Notes: generated by a model not told the origin, from the sequence alone. 64,000 bases of DNA from Sphingomonas sp. 7/4-4 (GCF_027941955.1 NZ_CP115960.1:3302501-3366500); one strand, 5' to 3'. Numbered from the stretch's first letter, positions 1 through 9,500 are shown. Made by a program: numbers and translations.

Positions 1-27
1 GATAGTCGGCGCACGCTCAGGCGGACC

Positions 28-1512
28 TCAGTCCTCGTCCTTCTCCGCCCCGCGCCCCACCGGCACCGACAGGAGCTGGCCCAGCTTCGAGCGGAACTCG
101 CCGAGATCGCTGCCGGTCAGCTGGCGCATCGACGTGAACGCCACCGAGCGCGGGTTTACCGCGACGCCGTTCTTGTAGAGCTCGTAATGGAGGTGCGGGC
201 CGGTCGAGAGACCGGTATTGCCCACCGCGCCGATCACCTGACCCTTGCGCACGCTCTGTCCGCTGCGCACTACGATCCGACTGAGATGGCCATAGCCGGT
301 GCCGAACGCGCCGCCGTGATCGAGCTTGATGAAATTGCCGTAGCCCGAGCTGCGTCCCGCGAACTGCACGACGCCGTCGGTGGCGGCATAGACCGGTGCG
401 CCCCAGGGTGCGGCGATGTCGACGCCCCGGTGCATCCGCGTATAGCCGAGGATCGGATGGCGGCGCATGCCGAACGCCGAAGAGAAGCGGCCGTTGGTCG
501 GCATCGCCATCATGCCGGTCTTGTTGCCCTTGCCGGCACCGTCGAACCATTCGATCTTGCCGTTCGATTCCCACGGCATCATCTGGACCCTACTGTCGCA
601 GCCGCTGACGCCGGCATAGAGCAGATTGCCGAGCTGGACCTCGCCGGTGGCGGCGCGCGCCTGCTTGACGATGATGTCGAACTTGCAGTTCGAGCCGAGC
701 CGCGCGACGGGCACGCGGGTGGCCAGCGTGCGGATATAGGATTCGACGGCCTTGGCCGGCGCGCCGGCGGCGCGCGCCGAGCGATACAGGCTCGATCCGA
801 CCGCGCCCTGCACGCGCAGCGGCGTATGGTCGATCGCGATCGGGATGACCTTCAGGTTGAGCGAGGCACCGACCCGAGTGATCTCCATCCTCTTGTCGAA
901 TGCCGCGCGCAGCTCGAGCCGCTCCAGCGGCCGCGGCTGCGATTTCTCGGGACGCCTGCCGAGCTGATAGTCGAGCAAGGTGCTCTGGATCTCGCCCAGC
1001 GGCATCGCGCTCGAAACGAGCTGGCCGACCTGGGTGGCGTCCGTCTTGCCGACGCCGGTGCGCTGGAGGACCGAGACCAGCGCCGCGCCGAATGCGAGCT
1101 TGGCGGTTCCCTCGATAATCGGGCGTTCGGGCGTATCGGTCAGCGGCGAGACGAGCTTGGTCGCGGCGACGCGGTAGCCGCTGGTCGCGCCCTGGGCGAG
1201 CGGTGTGATCGCCTGCGCGCGGGCAGCGTCCCATTCGGCGCCGCTAAGCGCGGGCGCGACGGTGCCGTAGATCGGGGTTTCGAAGCCGGGTGCCATCAGC
1301 ACGGTCAGCGCACACAGGCCGATGCAGGTGGCGACGCCGCGATACCAGGTGAGCGAGCCGATCCGCGCGCCGAGATCGGGCGCCAGATCGAGATCGGCGA
1401 AGAAGCGGCGCTTGAGCTGAGTGCTGAGGGCGGTGCCGGGCACAGCGGCGAGCGCAGGCGTGGCGATGCCGCCGCCGCCGAGCTCCAGGCCATGATCGTT
1501 ACGCAGGAACAA
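28..1512 (-). CDS. M23 family metallopeptidase, membrane-anchored
   Basis: A 494-residue protein with one predicted membrane segment near residues 58-75 after a basic, cytoplasm-facing N-terminus, a long middle region, and a C-terminal lysostaphin-type M23 domain (about 345-455). The zinc site is visible as HRGVDIAAP (H and D near residue 358) and HLHYEL (about 437). Such enzymes cut cross-links in peptidoglycan during growth or division. It is transcribed away from the helicase gene, and a perfect CtrA-type box lies 80 bp upstream of its ATG, which would suit cell-cycle control. Family is clear; the exact substrate is not. Confidence 0.9.
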   Translation of the reverse strand: MFLRNDHGLELGGGGIATPALAAVPGTALSTQLKRRFFADLDLAPDLGARIGSLTWYRGVATCIGLCALTVLMAPGFETPIYGTVAPALSGAEWDAARAQAITPLAQGATSGYRVAATKLVSPLTDTPERPIIEGTAKLAFGAALVSVLQRTGVGKTDATQVGQLVSSAMPLGEIQSTLLDYQLGRRPEKSQPRPLERLELRAAFDKRMEITRVGASLNLKVIPIAIDHTPLRVQGAVGSSLYRSARAAGAPAKAVESYIRTLATRVPVARLGSNCKFDIIVKQARAATGEVQLGNLLYAGVSGCDSRVQMMPWESNGKIEWFDGAGKGNKTGMMAMPTNGRFSSAFGMRRHPILGYTRMHRGVDIAAPWGAPVYAATDGVVQFAGRSSGYGNFIKLDHGGAFGTGYGHLSRIVVRSGQSVRKGQVIGAVGNTGLSTGPHLHYELYKNGVAVNPRSVAFTSMRQLTGSDLGEFRSKLGQLLSVPVGRGAEKDED

Positions 1513-1591
1513 GGCGCGATGCCCCCGAAAACTCCGTCGTCGAATGTGCCGCCACCCCCGGCGAACACCGGATCACTGTGGAAGAGAGCGA

Positions 1592-1606
1592 TTAAAGTCA
1601 AATTAA
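1592..1606. promoter_or_regulatory. CtrA-type box TTAA-N7-TTAA
   Basis: TTAAAGTCAAATTAA is an exact match to the full alphaproteobacterial CtrA consensus (TTAA, seven bases, TTAA). It lies in the divergent gap between the M23 peptidase (start 1512, minus) and the helicase (start 1765, plus), and is closer to the peptidase. CtrA control of M23 peptidases is known from Caulobacter relatives; its use here is inferred. Confidence 0.6.
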
Positions 1607-1764
1607 GCAGCCCATTCCGTTCCCCTGACTCCGGCGATCTGTGCACATGCCGGGACCAAGGGAATCCTCATGTTTGAATGTCCTAATAAATCAACATGGT
1701 TAAGGGACCTTTGCAATCAGGGGTGTTGCTTAAGGGCTGACTCGGAACGATGTTGGTTGGCGAC

Positions 1765-4311
1765 ATGAGCCAGTTCGCGCGTTCGCCGGTCACTGCGGTG
1801 CTCGGCCCCACCAATACCGGCAAGACCCACCTCGCGGTCGAGCGGATGTGCGGCCATGCCAGCGGCATGATCGGCTTCCCGCTGCGGCTGCTCGCGCGCG
1901 AAGTCTATGACCGTGTCGTCCGGATGAAGGGCGTGGAATCGGTCGGGCTGATCACCGGCGAGGAGAAGATACTCCTCCCAAAGCGAAATGGCTGCTGTGC
2001 ACCGCCGAGAGCATGCCGCTGGAGAGGAAGTCGCGTTCGTCGGCCTCGACGAGGCGCAACTGGGTGCCGACCCCGAGCGCGGGCATGTCTTCACCGATCG
2101 GCTCCTGCGCGCGCGGGGATATGCCGAAACGATGATATTGGGGTCGGATTCGATGAAGCCGATGCTCAAGGCACTGGTCCCCGACGCCGAGGTCATCGGC
2201 CGCCCGCGCTTTTCGACGCTCAGTTATGCCGGCGCGAAGAAACTTTCGCGCCTCCCCGCCGCTCGGCGATTGTCGCCTTCTCCGCCGAGGAAGTTTACGC
2301 GGTTGCGGAGGCACTCAGGCGCCTGCGCGGTGGTGCTGCGGTGGTGATGGGAGCGCTCTCCCCGCGCACCCGCAACGCCCAGGTGGCGATGTTCCAGGCG
2401 GGCGAGGTCGACTATCTCGTCGCCACCGACGCGATCGGCATGGGGCTGAACATGGATGTCAGCCATGTCGCCTTCGCCTCGCTTTCCAAGTTCGACGGCC
2501 GCCGCCAGCGCCGCCTCACCGTGGCCGAAATGGCGCAGATCGCGGGTCGTGCGGGCCGTCACCAGAAGGACGGAACGTTCGGCGCGCTCCACGATGAGGG
2601 CCCCAGCGCCTTCACGCCCGAGGAAGTGCTGGCGTTGGAGGCGCACAAGGTGCCGCGGCTCGAGCATCTCTACTGGCGCGAAGGCGAACCCGATTTCGCC
2701 AGCATCGATGCGCTGGTCGGCAGTCTGGAGGCCCGGCCGCATGAGGAGGTGCTGCGCGCGGCGCCTGAGGCAGTCGATCTCGCCGTGCTCAAGCGGCTGG
2801 CGGAGGAGGATTGGGTGCGCGCGCGGGTGCGCTCGTCCGGAATGGTGATGCGGCTCTGGGCAGCGTGCGGGCTCCCCGATTTCCGCAAGCTCGGCGTCGA
2901 TCCCCATGCGCGCTTCGTCGGGCGCCTTTTCGGACATCTTTCCGAAGCCAATGGCCATGTCCCGCACCAATGGTTCGCCGACGAGATCCAGCGGCTCGAC
3001 AACATGGCCGGCGATGTCGAGACGCTCGCCGGGCGCATCGCCGCGGCGCGGAGCTGGGCCTATATCGCGCACCGCGCCGACTGGCTGCAGGACCCGATCC
3101 ACTGGGCCGAACGCACCCGGGCGATCGAGGAGAAATTGTCGGACGCGCTCCACGCCAGCCTGACCCAGCGTTTCGTCGACAAACGCACCACCGTGCTGCT
3201 CCGCCAGATCGGCGCGGACGCCTCGAACCTGCCGGTGACGATCGGGCCCGAGGGCGAAGTGAGCGTCGAGGAGCATCCGCTCGGCACGATCGAGGGCTTC
3301 CGCTTTACCGTCCAGCCCGACGCGCGCGCCGCCGACAAGCGCATGCTGCTGGCGGCGGCGGAGAAGCGGCTCGCCGGCGAGTTCCGCAGGCGCGGCGAGG
3401 CGCTGATCAACGCGGAGGATTCGGAGCTCACACTCTCCGTTCGCCCTGAGCTTGTCGAAGGGCAGCCCTTTCTTCGACCGAGGTGCAGAGGAAGAACGGC
3501 CCTTCGACAAGCTCAGGGCGAACGGTGTTGTGGGGTGGCGTTCCTGTGGCAGGGCTCAAGCCCGGCACAAATCTCGTCCGCCCCAGGATCGTGCTCGATC
3601 GCGCGCTCGACATACTCGATCCGCTGGTGCGCAACGCAGTGCAGGCGCGACTGGAAGCCTGGTTCGCCGCGCAGGTCGCGCGACACCTGCCGACATTGTC
3701 GAAGCTCGACGCCGCGAGCCGCGATCCCGAAGCCGGCGGGCCGCTGCGCGCGCTCGCCAATGCGCTGCTCGATACCGGGGGCTGCTACCCCGACGGGCGG
3801 CGGCGGCTTTGGTCGAGGGCTCGACGCCGATGCGCGCAAGCGTTTGCGCGCGATCGGGATCACCATCGGAACGCTCGACCTGTTCGCGCCGGGCCTGCTC
3901 AAGCCTGCAGCGGCACGGTGGCGCCGCGAATTGATGGCGCTGGCCGAGGCGCCGCCCGAGGGATCGACGGTATTGCCCCGCAATGCGCCGGGCGCGGATC
4001 TCGCGCATGGCTTCCGTCCGCTGGGCGCGCAGGCGGTGCGTATCGATCTTGTCGAGCGGATCGCGCGGGCGGCGCATGACGCGCGGCAGGGGCGGAAACC
4101 CTTTGTGCCCGATCCCGCGCTGGCTACTTCGATCGGCCTCACGCCCGAGACGCTGGCGCGGCTGATGGCGCAGCTCGGCTTCAAGACTGCAAGGGCGCGC
4201 GAAAGCGAGCCGCAACGCTGGATCTGGCAGGGGCTGACTCCCGTCGCCACGCCCAGGGCCGCGCCGACCGACAACGCTTTTGCGGTGCTCGCCGGATTGC
4301 GCGGTGGCTGA
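1765..4311 (+). CDS. SUV3/MgpS-like helicase, frameshifted in this sequence
   Basis: Superfamily 2 RNA helicase-like protein. The start MSQFARSPVTAVLGPTNTGK contains the Walker A motif GPTNTGKTH; GLDEAQ (the DEAx box) lies near 2050, and the helicase C domain (MGALSPRTR, GLNMDV, QIAGRAGRH) at 2350-2560. A helix-rich C-terminal part follows. The frame breaks near 1975, 2026, 2263, 3785 and 3815; each is repaired by one extra C or G. A 90-bp palindromic repeat sits inside the coding sequence at 3437-3525, with another frame change in or next to it. An ATG at 1750 is also possible, but MSQFARS is the natural family start. The stop overlaps the next gene. I read it as a functional gene in imperfect sequence. 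Confidence 0.8.
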   Translation: MSQFARSPVTAVLGPTNTGKTHLAVERMCGHASGMIGFPLRLLAREVYDRVVRMKGVESVGLITGEEKILLPKRNGCCAPPRACRWRGSRVRRPRRGATGCRPRARACLHRSAPARAGICRNDDIGVGFDEADAQGTGPRRRGHRPPALFDAQLCRREETFAPPRRSAIVAFSAEEVYAVAEALRRLRGGAAVVMGALSPRTRNAQVAMFQAGEVDYLVATDAIGMGLNMDVSHVAFASLSKFDGRRQRRLTVAEMAQIAGRAGRHQKDGTFGALHDEGPSAFTPEEVLALEAHKVPRLEHLYWREGEPDFASIDALVGSLEARPHEEVLRAAPEAVDLAVLKRLAEEDWVRARVRSSGMVMRLWAACGLPDFRKLGVDPHARFVGRLFGHLSEANGHVPHQWFADEIQRLDNMAGDVETLAGRIAAARSWAYIAHRADWLQDPIHWAERTRAIEEKLSDALHASLTQRFVDKRTTVLLRQIGADASNLPVTIGPEGEVSVEEHPLGTIEGFRFTVQPDARAADKRMLLAAAEKRLAGEFRRRGEALINAEDSELTLSVRPELVEGQPFLRPRCRGRTALRQAQGERCCGVAFLWQGSSPAQISSAPGSCSIARSTYSIRWCATQCRRDWKPGSPRRSRDTCRHCRSSTPRAAIPKPAGRCARSPMRCSIPGAATPTGGGGFGRGLDADARKRLRAIGITIGTLDLFAPGLLKPAAARWRRELMALAEAPPEGSTVLPRNAPGADLAHGFRPLGAQAVRIDLVERIARAAHDARQGRKPFVPDPALATSIGLTPETLARLMAQLGFKTARARESEPQRWIWQGLTPVATPRAAPTDNAFAVLAGLRGG
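3437..3525. repeat. Palindromic repeat (PELVEG / PFDKLRANG type) inside helicase gene
   Basis: Two 27-base inverted arms share the core TTCGCCCTGAGCTTGTCGAA and its complement, separated by about 35 bases. Translated copies give the peptides RPELVEG and PFDKLRANG, which recur in sphingomonad genomes. This copy interrupts the C-terminal third of the helicase reading frame, much as RPE elements do in Rickettsia. A second copy lies at 22385-22466. Confidence 0.85.
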
Positions 4312-4611
4312 CGGCGCGAGCATCCGGCTCGACCGCTTCCTGTGGTTCGCCCGGCTCGCGAAGACGCGCAGCGCTGCGCAGGCGATCGCCGAGAAAGGCA
4401 CGCTCAGGCTCGACGGGCGGCGGATCGAGCGCTCGGCGGCGCCGGTGCGGATCGGATCGATCATCGTCTTCCCGCTCTTTGGCAAGGTGCTGGCCTTGCG
4501 CGTCGAGGCATTGCCGAAGCGGCGCGGCCCCCGGCCGAGGCAGCCGAGCTTTACACGCGTCTGGAAATCCAGGCGCCCAGAAACGTTGACGCCGCAGAAT
4601 CCGGGGCATAG
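4304..4611 (+). CDS. S4-domain RNA-binding protein (HSP15-like)
   Basis: About 102 residues after repair. The N-terminal S4 fold reads IRLDRFLWFARLAKTRS, then IAEKGTLRLDGRR, the usual Hsp15/RluD-type RNA-binding surface. In E. coli Hsp15 binds stalled 50S subunits; that role is inferred from family only. The GTG start overlaps the helicase stop by 8 bp, implying translational coupling. The frame breaks near 4530 in a run of five C; adding one C gives a normal C-terminus ending at 4611. Without repair it would run on into the ferredoxin promoter region. Confidence 0.8.
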
Positions 4612-4659
4612 CAGGGGCGCGCGTTACAGACCTTTTGCCGCTCAGGGAGCCGACCTGCC

Positions 4660-4998
4660 ATGACCTATGTCGTCACCGACGCCTGCATCCGGTGCAAGTA
4701 CATGGACTGTGTCGAGGTGTGTCCGGTCGATTGCTTCTACGAGGGCGAGAATATGCTCGTCATCAATCCCAGCGAGTGCATCGACTGCGGCGTCTGCGAG
4801 CCGGAATGCCCCGCCGAGGCGATCCTGCCCGATACCGAGAACGGCCTGGAGAAGTGGCTCGAGCTCAACAAGACCTATTCGGAGGAATGGCCCAACATCA
4901 CCCAGAAGGGCGACGTTCCCGCCGATGCCGACGCGATGAAGGGCCAGGAAGGCAAGTTCGACAAGTATTTCTCGACGGAGCCCGGCACCGGGAGCTGA
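4660..4998 (+). CDS. fdxA: Ferredoxin FdxA (7Fe type)
   Basis: A 112-residue ferredoxin beginning [12 protein letters not shown]. It shows the N-terminal cysteine pattern for a 3Fe-4S plus 4Fe-4S protein ([18 protein letters not shown]) and a second cluster motif [12 protein letters not shown], followed by the long acidic C-terminus typical of proteobacterial FdxA. It is a soluble cytoplasmic electron carrier; its partner cannot be told from context. It follows the S4 gene by 48 bp and precedes CarD, an arrangement common in this order. Confidence 0.95.
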   Translation: MTYVVTDACIRCKYMDCVEVCPVDCFYEGENMLVINPSECIDCGVCEPECPAEAILPDTENGLEKWLELNKTYSEEWPNITQKGDVPADADAMKGQEGKFDKYFSTEPGTGS

Positions 4999-5076
4999 TC
5001 GGGCCGCCCTCCGGGGACCTCGAAATCCAGCCGCGCCGCGCTTGCGCGACGCGACTGACCGCAAATCTTCGCCGCA

Positions 5077-5094
5077 GTGCACATAAATGTGCAC
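5077..5094. promoter_or_regulatory. Perfect 8-bp dyad upstream of carD
   Basis: GTGCACAT-AA-ATGTGCAC is an exact inverted repeat with a two-base centre in the 283-bp gap between fdxA and carD. It has no T-tract on either side, so it is not an intrinsic terminator; it looks like a homodimer operator. The regulator is unknown. Confidence 0.4.
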
Positions 5095-5281
5095 CGGTGG
5101 TGACGTGCGGCTGGTAATTTTATTGCAACCGTGTTAAACAGGCTGCGACGGAAGCGTTTACGCGCTTTCCGCCCGGAGAGCATACGAGTTAGTCCCGAAG
5201 CCGCTTGCCCGACGGCCTGGCGCCGCCGGGCCAATGCCGCACTGTTCGGGGCGGGTTTATTCACGGAAAGGTTCCTCGCAC

Positions 5282-5814
5282 ATGGCTGCCAAGGCGCTGT
5301 CCTTCGATGTCGGCGATTATGTCGTTTACCCCAAGCACGGCGTGGGCCGTGTGATCGAGCTGCAGAAGCAGGAAATTGCGGGCATGCAGCTCGAACTCTA
5401 CGTCCTGCGTTTCGAAAAGAGAAGATGACGCTCCGCGTTCCGACCAACAAGGCCGAGAGCGTCGGCATGCGCAAGCTTTCCAGCGACAAGACGCTCAAGG
5501 AAGCGCTCGAGACGCTGAAGGGCAAGCCCAAGGTCAAGCGGACCATGTGGTCGCGCCGCGCGCAGGAATATGAGGCCAAGATCAATTCGGGCGACCTCGT
5601 GTCGATCGCCGAAGTGGTCCGCGATCTGTTCCGCGCCGACGACCAGCCCGAGCAGAGCTATTCGGAGCGCCAGATCTTCGAAGCGGCCGCGTCGCGCCTC
5701 GCGCGCGAGCTGGCTGCGATGGAAGAAGTGGACGAGCCGACCGCGCTCGAGAAAATCCTCGACATCCTGCGCAAGTCCGCTGCGATCTGGAACAAGGACA
5801 AGGTCCCGGCCTGA
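5282..5814 (+). CDS. carD: CarD family transcriptional regulator
   Basis: About 177 residues after repair. The N-terminal CarD/TRCF Tudor-like domain (AAKALSFDVGDYVVYPKHGV) contacts the RNA polymerase beta subunit, and the helical C-terminal domain (TMWSRRAQEYEAKI, KSAAIWNK) stabilises open promoters at rRNA and other genes. The ATG follows a GGAAAGG sequence. As given, a stop (TGA) appears after residue 48 because a run of A is one base short near 5417; restoring it gives EKEKMTLRVP and a full-length protein. CarD is highly conserved in this group and essential in several bacteria, so a true null here is unlikely. A strong terminator follows. Confidence 0.9.
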
Positions 5815-5853
5815 CGCGCGCGCAGATGTCGCGATTTTGTGACTTTTGGACAG

Positions 5854-5880
5854 GGGCGGACCGGCAACGGCCGCCCTTTT
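5854..5880 (+). terminator. Intrinsic terminator after carD
   Basis: GGGCGG-A-CCG-GCAA-CGG-CCGCCC followed by TTTT, 40 bp after the carD stop. The stem has nine pairs with one bulge and a GCAA tetraloop. Confidence 0.85.
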
Positions 5881-5935
5881 CCTTTGCCGATAGATGGTGT
5901 ATTGCATAACCAACACACGAGTTCGGGAGAAGGAA

Positions 5936-6655
5936 ATGCGTATGTTGCTGATGATCGCATCGTTGCCGCTGGCCGCGTGCCAGTCGAACTGGGAGAAAAA
6001 GGGCGAGGCCGCTCAGGCGAGCGGCAGCGGCGCCTCGCGCAGCTTCGCCGCGAGCGGCTTCGCCGGCGTCGAACTGCGCGGGCCGGACGATGTCGACGTC
6101 AAGGCCGGCCAGAACTTCTCGGTGACCGCCGAGGGCGATCCCAAGGTACTCGACAAACTCGACATCCGCGTCGTCGACGGCACGCTGCGGGTCGGGCGCA
6201 AGGATATGAAGGAGCAATGGTTCAACAACGACCATGGCGCGCGCATCCATGTCGTGATGCCCAGGCTCACTTCCGCGACGGTCAGCGGTTCGGGCGATTT
6301 GACCGCGCAGCGGGGCGAAGGCGATTTCGACGGCGCGATTGCCGGCTCGGGCAATCTCAGCGTGGCGGATCTCCGCGCCAATGCGGCCGACCTGTCGATC
6401 GCGGGCTCGGGCAACCTCAGCGTCGCCGGCAGCGCGTCGAAGCTCTCCGCTTCGATTGCCGGTTCGGGCGACATCGACGCCAAGCGCCTGACCGCCACAA
6501 GCGCCGAGGTCTCGATCGCGGGATCGGGCAACGTTCTCGGGACAGTGAAGGGCCCCGCCTCGGTCTCGATCGTCGGTTCGGGCGATGCCGAACTGGGCGG
6601 CGGCGCCAAATGCTCGGTGAATGCGGTCGGCTCGGGCGAGGCGCATTGCAGCTAA
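5936..6655 (+). CDS. Head-GIN (DUF2807) putative lipoprotein
   Basis: About 239 residues starting MRMLLMIASLPLAACQS: a signal peptide with a lipobox LAAC, so a likely lipoprotein exported to the envelope. The rest is a DUF2807 (putative auto-transporter adhesin, head GIN) domain with repeated short SGSGD and AGSGN turns, expected to fold as a right-handed beta-solenoid. The ATG is chosen because GAGAAGGA lies just upstream and the signal peptide begins there. It is followed by a second DUF2807 gene after 37 bp. Function of the family is unknown. Confidence 0.8.
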   Translation: MRMLLMIASLPLAACQSNWEKKGEAAQASGSGASRSFAASGFAGVELRGPDDVDVKAGQNFSVTAEGDPKVLDKLDIRVVDGTLRVGRKDMKEQWFNNDHGARIHVVMPRLTSATVSGSGDLTAQRGEGDFDGAIAGSGNLSVADLRANAADLSIAGSGNLSVAGSASKLSASIAGSGDIDAKRLTATSAEVSIAGSGNVLGTVKGPASVSIVGSGDAELGGGAKCSVNAVGSGEAHCS

Positions 6656-6692
6656 GGCTTGCCTGAAGGGGCGCGGGGGCGACTGTCGCGGC

Positions 6693-7388
6693 ATGCGATC
6701 GCTGCTCCTCGCTCCGCTCCTGTTGCTCACCGCCGCCGCGCCGGCGGACGAGCGCAGCTTCATGGTCGGCAGCTTCGAGCGGTTGCGTGTCGACGGTCCG
6801 TTCGAAGTCGAGGTGGTAACCGGCTCGCCGCGCGCTACCGCCAGCGGCGCGCGCGGAACGCTCGATCAGGTCGCGGTTCAGGTCAATGGCGACACGATGG
6901 TCGTGAGCGCCGGGCCGCTGTCCTGGGCCAGCGCGAAGAGCGCGGCCGCACCATTGCCCAAAGTCCGTGTGTCGGTATTGGCGCTGCGCGGCGTGATGCT
7001 CAGCGGCGGCGCGCGGGTGCGAGTGGCGCAGATGCGTGGCGGGCGCATCGATCTGGTGCTGACCGGGTCGGGGAGTCTCGACGTCGCGGCGATCAAGGCC
7101 GACGATCTCAATGCGAGCCTGACCGGCACCGGCGCGATGACGCTGGCGGGTACCACGGCGCGCGTGATGCTGCGCAATTCCGGCGCGGGCTCGATAGATG
7201 CCGCCGGATTGACCGCCGGGGACGCGCGACTGACGTCGGACAGCAGCGGCCCTGTCCGCGTCAACGTCCGCTATACTGCGCAGGCCATGGCGATGGGCAG
7301 CGGCGAAATCGCCATATCCGGCAAGCCCGAATGCACGCTGCGTGGGTCCGGGCCGATGACGTGTTCGGGGACGATCCGGAAAAATTAG
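6693..7388 (+). CDS. Second head-GIN (DUF2807) exported protein
   Basis: A 231-residue protein with a signal peptide (MRSLLLAPLLLLTAAAPA) but no lipobox cysteine, then a DUF2807 domain with the same GSGSLD / GTGAM turn repeats as its neighbour. The two genes are probably an old tandem duplication with divergence, one copy anchored and one soluble or periplasmic. Its stop overlaps the convergent pdeM gene by 4 bp. No function is established for the family. Confidence 0.8.
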   Translation: MRSLLLAPLLLLTAAAPADERSFMVGSFERLRVDGPFEVEVVTGSPRATASGARGTLDQVAVQVNGDTMVVSAGPLSWASAKSAAAPLPKVRVSVLALRGVMLSGGARVRVAQMRGGRIDLVLTGSGSLDVAAIKADDLNASLTGTGAMTLAGTTARVMLRNSGAGSIDAAGLTAGDARLTSDSSGPVRVNVRYTAQAMAMGSGEIAISGKPECTLRGSGPMTCSGTIRKN

Positions 7389-8046
7389 GCGGCGAGAGGA
7401 AGCGCAGCAGGCGATCGTCGAGCGCGACGAGCGCTTGCGCGCCGCGCCCCACTGCGCGGACGATCTCGGGATGATGCGCGTCGAGCCCGCCGGTGAGCGC
7501 GCCGAATGCGGGCAGGATCAGCTTGGTGGCAGTGGCCACGAAGCAGCGCCGCGAAACCTGCCGGCCGCGGATGCTGATCCGCAATTTGGGATGGAAATGG
7601 CCGGATAGCTCGGGGCGGATCTCGCCCGGCGCGGCCTCGTGGCGGAGGACGAGCCCGTCGACCTCGGCTTCTTCGAGGATCGTCCCTCCGCAATGATCGA
7701 TCAGCAGTGAATCATGGTTGCCGGTGATCCAGCGCCAGTCGAGCCGCGCAGTAAGCCCGGTGAGAAGCGCGCGGGCATCGGCGGGAAGCCGTTCGCAGCC
7801 CGCCGAATCGTGGAAGCTGTCGCCCAGGCACCAGAGCTCGACTGCGCCGGTGCGTGTCACCAATGCCGACAGATCGGTGAGCGTCGCCAGCGAATCATAG
7901 GGCGGCAGCATCTGCCCCTTGCTGGCGAACCAGCTTCCCTTTTCGAAATGGAGATCGGCGACGAGTAGCGCGCGCCGCGCGGGCCAGTAGAGCGCCCCTT
8001 GCGCGAGCGCCTGAAACGCATGACCGCCGAACGAAAGGGGAACCAT
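7385..8046 (-). CDS. pdeM: Ligase-associated DNA damage response endonuclease PdeM-like
   Basis: About 220 residues of the calcineurin-like metallophosphoesterase fold: VADLHFEK, LGDSFHD, GNHD and SGHFHPK supply the metal ligands. The PdeM family accompanies an ATP-dependent DNA ligase and helicase in bacterial DNA repair; those partners are not in this window. The start MVPLSFGG is family-typical; an ATG 30 bp upstream is in frame but lacks a ribosome site. The reading frame as given runs about 45 codons antisense into the DUF2807 gene; adding one C near 7405 ends it cleanly at 7385. Confidence 0.8.
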
Positions 8047-8093
8047 GCTCTGCCTATCCGGCTTCGCACCGGGCATTGTCAACCGTAGCCGCT

Positions 8094-9500
8094 TCAGGCG
8101 GTCTCGGTCTGCCTTGCCGGCTCCATCGCTCCCAGTCGCCCGAGGATCCGCACCCACGATCGAATGCCCTTGTGGAAGCTGTTGAGGTCGTACTTCTCGT
8201 TGGGCGAGTGGATATTGTCGTCGTTGAGCGCGAAGCCGACCATCACGCTGTCCATGCCCAGGATCGAGCGGATCGAATTGACCACCGGGATCGAGCCGCC
8301 GCTGGCGAGCAGTGCCGATTTGCCCCATTCGGCGTCGAGCGCGGCGCGGGTGGCGGCGAGCGGCGGGCTGTCGCTGGCGAGGCTGATCGCGCGTGATCCG
8401 CCTCGGACGTTGAACTCGGCGCAGCAGTCGGCAGGGAGGCGCGAGCGGACATGCGCCTCGAACGCCGCCCAGATTTGGTCGGGATCCTGATCGCCGACGA
8501 GGCGGAAGCTCACCTTGGCATGGGCTTCGGCCGGAATCACCGTCTTGAAGCCTTCGCCGGTATAGCCGCCCCAGATGCCGTTGATCTCCGCGGTCGGGCG
8601 CGCCCAGCTCTGCTCGAGCACGCCGACGCCCTTCTCGCCCGCGGGGACGCTGAGGCCGACATCGCCGAGGAACTCGCCGGCGTCGAAGCCGAGCGCGTCC
8701 CAGCTTTTCTGGACCTCGTCGCTCAAGGGGTGAACGCCGTCGTAGAAGCCGGGCAGCGTGACATGGCCGTCGGCGTCCTTGAGATCGGCGAGGATGTTGG
8801 TCAGCACCTGGATCGGGTTGCGCGCCGGGCCGCCGTACAGCCCTGAGTGGAGGTCGCGCGAGGGCCCGCGCACGGTCACCTGCCCGCCGGCCATTCCGCG
8901 CAGGCCGATGGTGAGGCCGGGCGTGGCAGTGTCCCACATCGAAGTGTCGCAGATCAGCGCGAAATCGGCCTTGAGCTCTTCCGCATTGGCCCGAAGGAAC
9001 GGCTCTAGGCTCTCGGAGCCCGATTCCTCCTCGCCTTCGAACAGGATCGTGACGCGCACGGGTAGGCGGCCCTCGGTCTCCTTCCACGCGCGGCACGCCT
9101 CGATGAAGGTGCGCAGCTGGCCCTTGTCGTCCGATGCGCCGCGGCCGACGATCGCCTTGGTGCCGTCGGCGCGCGTCTCGAGCACGGGGTCGAACGGATC
9201 GCGCTTCCACAGCGCGAGCGGATCGACCGGCTGGACGTCGTAATGGCCATAGAACAGCACGTGCGGGCCGTCGCCTTCCTGATGCGCGACCACCATCGGA
9301 TGGCCCTCGGTCGGCGCGACGCGCGCCTCGAAGCCGAGGCCGGTCAGCTCATCGGCGAGCAGTTGCGCGGCGACGCGGCACTGTTCGGCATACGCCGGAT
9401 CGGTGGAGATCGATTGCACGCGCATCAGCGCGAACAGGCGATCGAGGCTGTCGTCGATATGGGTCTCGACATAGTCGAGTGCGGGCGTCGAGTCGGTCAT
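8094..9500 (-). CDS. M20 family dipeptidase
   Basis: A 468-residue zinc exopeptidase. The two-metal site is visible in order: HYDVQP (His, Asp), GASDDKGQ (bridging Asp), EGEEESGSE (general base Glu and ligand Glu), CDTSMW, and a C-terminal His in NDDNIHSPNE. A lid/dimerisation domain is inserted in the middle (about 210-370). Length and motifs match the cytosolic non-specific dipeptidase (DapE/CNDP-like) group that splits dipeptides in the cytoplasm. No signal peptide. It is separated by 48 bp from pdeM downstream. Confidence 0.93.
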   Translation of the reverse strand: MTDSTPALDYVETHIDDSLDRLFALMRVQSISTDPAYAEQCRVAAQLLADELTGLGFEARVAPTEGHPMVVAHQEGDGPHVLFYGHYDVQPVDPLALWKRDPFDPVLETRADGTKAIVGRGASDDKGQLRTFIEACRAWKETEGRLPVRVTILFEGEEESGSESLEPFLRANAEELKADFALICDTSMWDTATPGLTIGLRGMAGGQVTVRGPSRDLHSGLYGGPARNPIQVLTNILADLKDADGHVTLPGFYDGVHPLSDEVQKSWDALGFDAGEFLGDVGLSVPAGEKGVGVLEQSWARPTAEINGIWGGYTGEGFKTVIPAEAHAKVSFRLVGDQDPDQIWAAFEAHVRSRLPADCCAEFNVRGGSRAISLASDSPPLAATRAALDAEWGKSALLASGGSIPVVNSIRSILGMDSVMVGFALNDDNIHSPNEKYDLNSFHKGIRSWVRILGRLGAMEPARQTETA

